Assembly (NCBI GenBank): GCA_900548115.1
Contig: URJL01000030.1
Location: 1-26,723, forward strand
DNA: 26,723 nt
Direction: 5' to 3'
Origin: an uncultured Eubacteriales bacterium
GTDB taxonomy: Bacteria > Bacillota > Clostridia > Oscillospirales > CAG-382
This document shows positions 21,147 through 26,723 of the stretch, one piece after another. The stretch's first letter is position 1. The number at the start of each line of letters is the position of its first letter. The notes beneath the pieces are model-generated. The model was not told the origin of the DNA and did no database searches. It worked only from the letters and a program-made list of their open reading frames with translations. A program made the translations under genes and the position numbers.

Positions 21147-21193
21147 AAGTTCACTCTCTGCGTAAAAGCCGCGCTCTCTTTTTTACAAAGAAG

Positions 21194-21228
21194 ATGCCGT
21201 GCCCGAAAAATCGGGCACGGCATTTTTT
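21194..21228 (+). terminator. Strong hairpin between the repeat array and the convergent SLH/CAP gene
   Basis: Perfect 13-bp stem (21194-21206 with 21211-21223), loop AAAA, followed by TTTTTAT on the plus strand. On the minus strand it is followed by CTTCTTTG, so it may also end the 1228-aa gene whose stop is at 21264. Confidence 0.85.
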
Positions 21229-21263
21229 ATGCTTTTGTATCCTTTATCGAATCTATCGAATCC

Positions 21264-24200
21264 TTATTGAAAGGTTCGATTGAGGAAGGTCACGATCTGA
21301 CCTCTTGTGCAGGTATCGTCGGGCGAGAAGGTCGTTTCGGACGTGCCGCTGGTTACGCTGTGTGCGAGCGCCCATGCGACTGCCTGCGCATACTCCGAAT
21401 CGGCGGGCACATCGGAGAAGGAGCCCGCGCCGTCCGCGCTCGGAGAACCGGCGTTTTTCCACAGATACGTAACGGTCGACGAACGGGTACAGGGGGTATT
21501 TCCTTCAAAGGAATTTCCCGAAACCATGCCCATCGCGTTTGCCCAGAGGGCGGCGTCGTAGAAATAATCGGTGCTTTGCACATCGGCAAACGGATTTACG
21601 CCGTTTTGCTTCGGACTGCCCACCGCTCTCCACAAAAATGTCAGGATCTGTGCGCGTGTGCAGGTATCTGTCGGAGAGAAGGTCGTGGCGGAGGTTCCTG
21701 CCGTGATGTTTTTGTCTACCGCCCATTTTACGGCGTTTGCGAACCAGTCGGTCGTCTTGACGTCCTCAAACGTGCCGACGATCTGTTTTGCGCCGACCGT
21801 CAGCGTCACGGTCTTGCCGTAAAGGTTTACGGTATAACTGCTGCCGTTTTGCGTCATGACCTTGGGATCGATCGGAAGATACGATTCCACGCCGTTTTTG
21901 TCCGTGCAGACAAGATATTCGCTGAACAGGGCGGTTTCGGAGTCGAAGTCGGTCCTTCCCGTACCGGTCGTTACCGAGGTGTATCCGCCGTTATAACCGC
22001 CGACATCCGAGAACAGCTGTACCCAGTAAAGCGGGCGGCTGTTCAGACAGCCGATGCCGATATAGCCGTAATTTACGTTCAGAATATTGGCGCGGTGTCC
22101 GGGCGAATTCATCCAGTCGGTCACGACCGCCGCGGCGTTGGGCTGACCTGCCGCAATATTTTCGCCGGCGTATCCGTGAGCAAAGTCCGAGGAGATCGCG
22201 GTAAAGGGCTGTTCTCCGTTGGGACGGGTATGGCTGAAGAGCGTTGCCAGCTCGTTTTCACGGGTGTTGCAGGCGCTCTGCAATGCGCCCGGCATGGACA
22301 AAAGGTGAAGACCGTTTTGGAAGCGTTCGCGATTGACAAGCTTCAATACCTCCCATTCGGACTCGCTTACGGAAATCTTGTCCGAGGGAATTTTGGTCTG
22401 CACTTCGGTATTGACCTCTTCGTTGGTCTTTACGGTCGAAGCGCCGACCTCCTTTGCCTTCTGTACCATTTCATCGATGGCACTTTGCGTGTAAGCGCCC
22501 GATTTGACCTCAACGTTTCCTTCCCCTTTGAACAAAATCAGCAAGGGCGTTCCGACCGTGTTGCCCTTCACATAATCCCAGTAGAACTCCACGCGGGAAT
22601 AATCGTCGATACAGCCGTAGATCGGCACCTGTTCGCGCTCGATGGCGGCTTTGATGCGAGGCTTTGCCAGTTTGCATAAGTTGCAGCCCGTTTTGCAGAT
22701 CAGCAAAAGGAAAGGCTTGCCTTCGCGGACGAGTTGATCTACCTTGGAAGAGGTGATCTGTGTATAATATTCGGAATCGATATACGGGTCGGTGATTTTT
22801 TCCTCGGGGTAGACCGTTTCGCCGAGGTTGAACAGCGTCGAAAGCGTTCCGCCGCTCACAAGATCCACATAGTCCACCATCGCCGTTCTTTTCGTCGTCG
22901 GCTGCGTGATCTGAATGGCATTGGAGCATTCCCATCCGCCGAGCTTCGCGACGATATTGGAGGCGGAGGCGCGCGGATAAATCTGCGTCATCCACATGGA
23001 ACCGTCGGTGCGCTCCAAAAGAACGGTATTCCCCGAGTATCCGTCCACTTTATAGGAGCTTCGTGCGACGTTGGGCAGAAGATAAAGCGACGAAACGGGA
23101 TTGGTCGAGGTATTCAAAGCCTTAAAGATCTCGCTGCCGTCGTTGAGATAGTGAAATTCGGTCGGCTTTAGGCGGAAAGTACGTCCTGCCGTGCCGTCGT
23201 TGGCATCGTTATCGAAAGCATAAGTATAGCCGTCCAACGCCTTAAATCCGCCGGGAACGTCCGACAGATAATCAACCGGGAACTCTCGAACCACAGGGCG
23301 GTTCGAGGAACAGTGGTTGGCGATCACTCCGTAGGTCTTGCTGTTGTCCTCGGGCAAAAGTCCGACAAAATTTCCGTTATCCATCAGGTCGTTTCCCCTG
23401 TGCTGATAAATGGGGAATATGTGCTTGATCAAGCCGAGATTTTCCGCATAAAACTTGTACTGCATGCCGAAAGCCCACACATCGCCGCCTTCGTTCACAA
23501 CAAAACCGGTGATGGCCTCCTCTGCGGTGGAATACTGTGTGGTGAAATATTCATTGGGGAAAACGCGGACGGCATGACCCGTTATCAGATCGAGCGAGAG
23601 CTTGTATTCATTATACTGAATGTATTCGCCGCGCGACCAAGCCGCTTCGTCGTATCCTTTTCCGATAACGTCTTCCTGCCAGCGGTAGAAGTTGTTGTCG
23701 GCATCGCAGACGCCGCCCGCAACGACGGTTTTTGCGTTGTCCAGCTTCTTTTCAAGTCCCTTATTGTAGGCGTTTTCTTCGCCGAGATAAGTATAGCCGA
23801 GCCAAAAGCTGTTGTCGTTTTTCAAAACACCGATCACCGTAGCATAACGGTGTTCGGCAAATTCCTTACAGTCGGTGGCGATCGTTTTTCCGCTGATGAT
23901 CTCTTTCACTTCGCCGTTTGCGGTCAGATAATGCGCCTTGCCCGCCTGTTTGACGTTCGTCGCCAAGACTGCTTTTTCATATTGGGTGGTAACGCCGTAG
24001 AGCGTGCCGTCGGCGGTCAGAATGCTTCGTCTTGTGTATCCGGGGGACAAAACAAGACCGTATTCCGAATAATCCGCAACATTTTCGATCTTGTTCATTA
24101 CAACGGGATCGATCTCTCCGCTCTTGTGTCCGACCTGATAATAGGTGTTGTCGGGCGAGATAAACTCGTTGACGCTCAAAATGTTGTTGGTCATGTACTG

Positions 24201-24950
24201 CGCTTTTCCCGTCGTTTCGGGATATTGGATAAACTCATAGGTCGACTCGGGCTGTGCGCTTCCCGCCGAGCCGATAAGTCCCTCCGCGATACCCTTATCC
24301 GAAAGCCAGGTGTATACGGCGGTAAAGTGGAGCAGTTTGCTCTTTCCCTTTATGTCGTCCGAGCCCTTTAATATGTTGTCCTGCGTGGAAAAAAGCGTGG
24401 TGTTGGTATACCCCTGCGCCATGGAACAAGTGACGAATTCGCCTTCGGGACCGGTAACCATAATGGCGCTCGCGGGGCTGATGTTCTGAACATATTGTTT
24501 GTTTTGGTCATAAAGATCGATCGAAATAATGATCGCATCCTTGTGAATCCACGGATGGAAATTGGCGTATTTCTCGGCGGAAGGGTCGCCCATGGCAAGC
24601 AGATAATCGTTTTCCCGAATCGAAAAAGCGCTCATCATTTCCTCTTTGTCGAGAGAGCCGAAGGTTCCGCGGTAGTTGAGCTTGAAAAAGTATCCCTGCA
24701 AGTCTTTTCGCTTTAAAGGCGAAGTAAGCGCCATGACTTTGTTTTCATCGCGGAAGCTTGTCCCGATGAAAAAGGTGCAGTTGCTTCCTTCCTCCACCGT
24801 GAAGGGGCTGAGGTCGGTGGAATATGCCTGATTGATTGGAATAAAGCGTTCAAACAGTGTTTCGTCCGCCGCCGATACCGATGCCGAGAAGGGCAGCGTT
24901 CCGAACACGATAAGAATTGCCATCACGAGTCCTAACGCACGTTTTTTCAT
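21264..24950 (-). CDS. Exported thioredoxin-like/CAP/SLH surface protein, 1228 aa
   Basis: A signal peptide (residues 1-27, ending ASVSA) directs export. Residues about 28-700 form a large region of unknown fold with propeller-like strands (LTADGTLYGV, NEGGDVWAFGM, ERTDGSMWM). Residues about 735-840 look like a thioredoxin fold: PFLLLICKTGCNLCKLAKPRI with CNLC at 756-759 and a VGTPLLILF segment with the usual cis-Pro place. Residues about 863-985 are a CAP/SCP domain: LVNRERFQNGL, LFSHTRPNG, YAGENIAAGQ, WMNSPGHRANIL. Three SLH repeats end the protein (about 1060-1105, 1120-1165, 1178-1225), which usually bind pyruvylated wall polymers and anchor the protein at the surface. A weak AAAGGA lies 12 bases before the ATG. 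The gene stands alone. Confidence 0.93.
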   Translation of the reverse strand: MKKRALGLVMAILIVFGTLPFSASVSAADETLFERFIPINQAYSTDLSPFTVEEGSNCTFFIGTSFRDENKVMALTSPLKRKDLQGYFFKLNYRGTFGSLDKEEMMSAFSIRENDYLLAMGDPSAEKYANFHPWIHKDAIIISIDLYDQNKQYVQNISPASAIMVTGPEGEFVTCSMAQGYTNTTLFSTQDNILKGSDDIKGKSKLLHFTAVYTWLSDKGIAEGLIGSAGSAQPESTYEFIQYPETTGKAQYMTNNILSVNEFISPDNTYYQVGHKSGEIDPVVMNKIENVADYSEYGLVLSPGYTRRSILTADGTLYGVTTQYEKAVLATNVKQAGKAHYLTANGEVKEIISGKTIATDCKEFAEHRYATVIGVLKNDNSFWLGYTYLGEENAYNKGLEKKLDNAKTVVAGGVCDADNNFYRWQEDVIGKGYDEAAWSRGEYIQYNEYKLSLDLITGHAVRVFPNEYFTTQYSTAEEAITGFVVNEGGDVWAFGMQYKFYAENLGLIKHIFPIYQHRGNDLMDNGNFVGLLPEDNSKTYGVIANHCSSNRPVVREFPVDYLSDVPGGFKALDGYTYAFDNDANDGTAGRTFRLKPTEFHYLNDGSEIFKALNTSTNPVSSLYLLPNVARSSYKVDGYSGNTVLLERTDGSMWMTQIYPRASASNIVAKLGGWECSNAIQITQPTTKRTAMVDYVDLVSGGTLSTLFNLGETVYPEEKITDPYIDSEYYTQITSSKVDQLVREGKPFLLLICKTGCNLCKLAKPRIKAAIEREQVPIYGCIDDYSRVEFYWDYVKGNTVGTPLLILFKGEGNVEVKSGAYTQSAIDEMVQKAKEVGASTVKTNEEVNTEVQTKIPSDKISVSESEWEVLKLVNRERFQNGLHLLSMPGALQSACNTRENELATLFSHTRPNGEQPFTAISSDFAHGYAGENIAAGQPNAAAVVTDWMNSPGHRANILNVNYGYIGIGCLNSRPLYWVQLFSDVGGYNGGYTSVTTGTGRTDFDSETALFSEYLVCTDKNGVESYLPIDPKVMTQNGSSYTVNLYGKTVTLTVGAKQIVGTFEDVKTTDWFANAVKWAVDKNITAGTSATTFSPTDTCTRAQILTFLWRAVGSPKQNGVNPFADVQSTDYFYDAALWANAMGMVSGNSFEGNTPCTRSSTVTYLWKNAGSPSADGAGSFSDVPADSEYAQAVAWALAHSVTSGTSETTFSPDDTCTRGQIVTFLNRTFQ

Positions 24951-24984
24951 GTTGTTTTATCATCCTTTCCTGTACGTTGCTTTC

Positions 24985-25014
24985 ATTATACATCATACAT
25001 CAATGTATGATGCA
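24985..25014 (-). promoter_or_regulatory. Promoter with embedded palindromic operator for the SLH/CAP gene
   Basis: On the minus strand TTGCAT (25014-25009), 18-bp spacer, TATAAT (24990-24985). The spacer and -35 edge contain a perfect 10-bp inverted repeat, CATCATACAT (24991-25000) and ATGTATGATG (25003-25012), with two central bases. This is a typical repressor-operator position. The regulator is not in the window. Confidence 0.75.
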
Positions 25015-25080
25015 AGCCTTGCGCGCGAAATTTTGGCAATTTTTATGAGATGGTTTGTAAATAAGCATCGAAACGGGAAG

Positions 25081-25146
25081 AAAAAGAGAAGAAAAAAAGA
25101 AGAAAAAAAGAAGAAAAAGGGAGCGGCCGATTCTTCGGTCACTCCC
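25081..25146 (-). terminator. Intrinsic terminator of the HPr-like gene with long T/C tract
   Basis: On the minus strand an imperfect 12-bp stem (25146-25135 with 25130-25119; one mismatch, one wobble) is followed by TTTTTCTTC and a further pyrimidine run to about 25075. The unusually long tract is a 49-base homopurine run on the plus strand. 25015-25074 holds nothing that I can support. Confidence 0.8.
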
Positions 25147-25170
25147 GCTCTTTTTCGTATTCGGTTTCGC

Positions 25171-25404
25171 TTATTCTTTCACGATGAAGCGGTCAATGCT
25201 CTTCAAAAGCTCCTCCGAAGCGTCGCCTTGGATAGTCATTTCAACCGGCTGCATAAGATCCAGGCTGAAGATACCCATGATCGACTTTGCGTCGACCACA
25301 TAGCGACCCGAGCGAAGATCGATATCGCCGCTGAAGCGGGACACCGCATTGACAAAGGTCTGTACATCGCTGATGGAAGTCAGTTTGATTTTCAATTGGG
25401 TCAT
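25171..25404 (-). CDS. HPr-like phosphocarrier-fold protein without catalytic His, 77 aa
   Basis: An HPr-fold protein. VNAVSRFSGDIDL, the regulatory-serine motif DAKSIMGIFSLDL (Ser41, equivalent to HPr Ser46) and the C-terminal EEELLKSIDRF-like helix align with HPr and Crh. The N-terminal active-site segment (His15-ARPA in HPr, QARPA in Crh) is about three residues shorter here and has neither His nor RPA (LTSISDVQTFV). PEP-dependent phosphotransfer is therefore not expected. A Crh-like regulatory role through HPr kinase and CcpA is possible but inferred. ATG 25404 follows AAGGAG. The gene lies 51 bases after the lipoprotein gene and may be co-transcribed with it. Confidence 0.88.
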   Translation of the reverse strand: MTQLKIKLTSISDVQTFVNAVSRFSGDIDLRSGRYVVDAKSIMGIFSLDLMQPVEMTIQGDASEELLKSIDRFIVKE

Positions 25405-25455
25405 TGCTTTTTCTCCTTATCGGTTTGATAAAAATACCCGCTGTCCGACCGAATA

Positions 25456-25911
25456 TTATTCGGCGTAGGAGGCTTCGTCATACTGCCATACGATCTTGTC
25501 GCCGGCTGCTACTGCCTTTTCGGCGGGGGCATAGTCGCTTTCATCGATTCCGTCGTGATCGTTGAGAAGATAGTGCCACTGATTCATGTCTTCGGAATCG
25601 GAGTAGGCAAAATCATACAGCCCGTCGATGCTCTTGAAGGCGTTCTCGTCGTCGTTCAGCTCATACGCGATGCCGTTCGAGGCGCATGCCGTCACGGTCA
25701 TGCCGAGTACGGTTGCGTTGTCTTCATACGGAACGTTATAGGAAAGAATGTCTTTGCCGCCGACCTTGTCGACGATGGTCACCGTTACGGAAGGGGTCTC
25801 GTTGCCGCCTTCGTTTCCGCCGTCGGCGTTATCTTTTTTGCCGCAGGAGGAAAGCGCGAGAGCCGACACGGTGAGAACCGATGCGAGAAGCACGGATAAC
25901 AGTTTTTTCAT
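25456..25911 (-). CDS. DUF4430-like lipoprotein, 151 aa
   Basis: The start is 25911 (MKKLLSVLLASV), ten bases after AAGGAG. Longer in-frame ORF upstream lacks a signal. The lipobox ALSSC gives a lipidated Cys at residue 23. A Gly/Asn-rich linker then leads to a domain with VTVTIVDKVGGKDILSYNV, GMTVTACASNGIAYEL, NQWHYLLNDHDGIDESDYA and VAAGDKIVWQYDEASY. The last two match the DUF4430/transcobalamin-like C-terminal pattern (a W-x-Y...N...GD-x-I-x-W-x-Y arrangement). Such domains occur on surface lipoproteins linked to cobalamin or other ligand binding in Bacillota. The ligand here is unknown. It has its own consensus promoter. Confidence 0.88.
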   Translation of the reverse strand: MKKLLSVLLASVLTVSALALSSCGKKDNADGGNEGGNETPSVTVTIVDKVGGKDILSYNVPYEDNATVLGMTVTACASNGIAYELNDDENAFKSIDGLYDFAYSDSEDMNQWHYLLNDHDGIDESDYAPAEKAVAAGDKIVWQYDEASYAE

Positions 25912-26013
25912 AGTCTCACAACTCCTTAAATGAATTCGCCGCATACCTTTCGCCCGATGAGCAAAAGAGCGGCACAAGAGGAAACGGAAAAATTTTCCGT
26001 TTATTACTCTCCC

Positions 26014-26042
26014 ATTGTAGCACGTTTTGGAAAAAATGTCAA
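26014..26042 (-). promoter_or_regulatory. Consensus promoter of the DUF4430 lipoprotein gene
   Basis: On the minus strand TTGACA (26042-26037), 17-bp spacer, TACAAT (26019-26014). The ~95-base leader contains a hairpin AAACGGAAA/TTTCCGTTT (25982-26002) of unknown role. Confidence 0.9.
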
Positions 26043-26094
26043 GAGACATTCGCAAACGAACGGGAAAAATGTGCAAATTCGATCGCAAAATTCG

Positions 26095-26138
26095 AAAAAA
26101 CTCCCGAAGCACAGTGCGTCGGCGCCGCGCTTCGGGAG
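26095..26138 (-). terminator. Intrinsic terminator of the 173-aa membrane protein gene
   Basis: Ten-bp perfect stem CTCCCGAAGC/GCTTCGGGAG (26101-26110 with 26129-26138), large loop, followed on the minus strand by six T. Confidence 0.88.
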
Positions 26139-26144
26139 AATACA

Positions 26145-26666
26145 TCACTTGTTTTTGATCGCTTCCAAAAGCTTGATGATTTCGGCAAAGCCGAGAAGAA
26201 CCGTGCCGCTGACAGCGGCGGTACACCAATATGTAAGGGCGACCGACCACATGAATTTTGTCTCTGTGTGGGAGAAAGAATAGAATCCGACATCAATACT
26301 CTCGTTGCCGAACACTATGCCGGCAATGAAACCGCAAATGAACAGAATCCAAGAAAAAACTTGCAATACCGTGGCAATGGTATTTCCGCGTATTTCTGTG
26401 TCGGCATCATTCTCTGACTTTGCATACTTTTTGATTATTTGGTATTCTTCATCGGTCACTTCAAGGGGGACTGCTTTATAATATTTTCCGTAATGATCAG
26501 TGTTTTCATTCTCATAACATGGATATTCTTCCGAGTACGTAATATCCGGAGAGTATTCTTTTTCATACAAACCCAACTGAATGAGCGTATTTTGCTTTTC
26601 TTTGTCGTGAGCTGCTTTTTCCTCAGATTGTTTTCTTTCCAAAAAGGCTTTCACTCTTTCGTCCAT
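26145..26666 (-). CDS. Hypothetical two-TM membrane protein, 173 aa
   Basis: A strong AGGAGG precedes ATG 26666. The first ~95 residues are charged and probably cytoplasmic, with a helical start (ERVKAFLERKQSEEKAAHDKEK) and a Tyr/Glu-rich middle (YSPDITYSEEYPCYENE). Two hydrophobic segments follow: ATVLQVFSWILFICGFIAGI (about 100-119) and MWSVALTYWCTAAVSGTVLL (about 138-157). No catalytic motif or named domain is recognised. The gene appears more AT-rich than its neighbours, which could reflect transfer or just a membrane-protein bias. Its promoter is probably beyond the window edge. Confidence 0.85.
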   Translation of the reverse strand: MDERVKAFLERKQSEEKAAHDKEKQNTLIQLGLYEKEYSPDITYSEEYPCYENENTDHYGKYYKAVPLEVTDEEYQIIKKYAKSENDADTEIRGNTIATVLQVFSWILFICGFIAGIVFGNESIDVGFYSFSHTETKFMWSVALTYWCTAAVSGTVLLGFAEIIKLLEAIKNK

Positions 26667-26723
26667 GCTGTTTTCCTCCTCAAAAAAATTAAATAATGTG
26701 CCTACCGAAGCAGACGCATAAAA

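Noticed and set aside
20739..22679. 646-codon plus-strand ORF running from the tRNA through the repeats
   Set aside because: It starts inside tRNA-Leu, crosses two terminators and two non-coding repeat cores and is antisense to the SLH/CAP gene. The repeated RAPAGSIAVRQNF peptide is translation of the palindromic core.
24832..25428. 198-aa plus-strand ORF with a Lys-rich middle
   Set aside because: It is produced by the homopurine tract and lies across a promoter, a terminator and the antisense of the HPr-like gene.

Overview
The window looks like a chromosomal segment of a Gram-positive, probably anaerobic bacterium of the class Clostridia (Bacillota), most likely an uncultured gut or anaerobe lineage. 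The evidence is gene content: separate secD and secF, a SpoIID/LytB-type protein, S-layer-homology (SLH) and CAP domains, an HPr-like protein with a Crh-type serine site, BioY, strong AGGAGG-type ribosome sites and sigma-A promoters. No species call is possible from sequence alone. There is no prophage, transposase or CRISPR array.

Layout. 1-2173 (+): tail of an upstream gene, a terminator, then a small exported protein coupled to a SpoIID/LytB-domain protein. 2248-4819 (+): secD-secF with its own promoter and terminator. SecD carries a very acidic insert. 4949-8725 (+): a four-gene operon of two Gfo/Idh/MocA-type oxidoreductases, an AraC regulator and an AAC(3)-family acetyltransferase. 8779-11795 (-): the methionine ABC transporter operon metN-metI-metQ. 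Its leader encodes a 27-residue peptide with 8 Met, followed by an intrinsic terminator directly before metN. 11855-13180 (+): divergent glyA. 13261-15679 (-): an exported protein with 11 alternating repeats. 15877-20081 (-): serC, serA, an AI-2E-family permease and bioY. 20175-20445 (-): a 66-residue conserved-looking small protein. 20608-21230 (+): tRNA-Leu(GAG) followed by two tandem units that repeat the tRNA 3' tail and a 122-bp palindromic core. 21264-25014 (-): a 1228-residue exported protein with thioredoxin-like, CAP and SLH domains, whose promoter holds a palindrome. 25081-26666 (-): an HPr-like protein lacking the catalytic His loop, a DUF4430-like lipoprotein and a two-TM membrane protein.

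How it fits together. serC and serA make serine precursors, glyA turns serine into glycine and one-carbon units, and metNIQ imports methionine, so the middle of the window is centred on serine, one-carbon and methionine supply. The best candidate for an undescribed system is the metNIQ leader. It has a consensus promoter, a Met-rich leader ORF, candidate antiterminator pairings next to or overlapping the end of the leader ORF, and a terminator just ahead of the metN ribosome site. This is the layout of classical ribosome-mediated attenuation, here apparently sensing methionine. The second candidate is the pair of tRNA-tail-bearing palindromic elements after tRNA-Leu.
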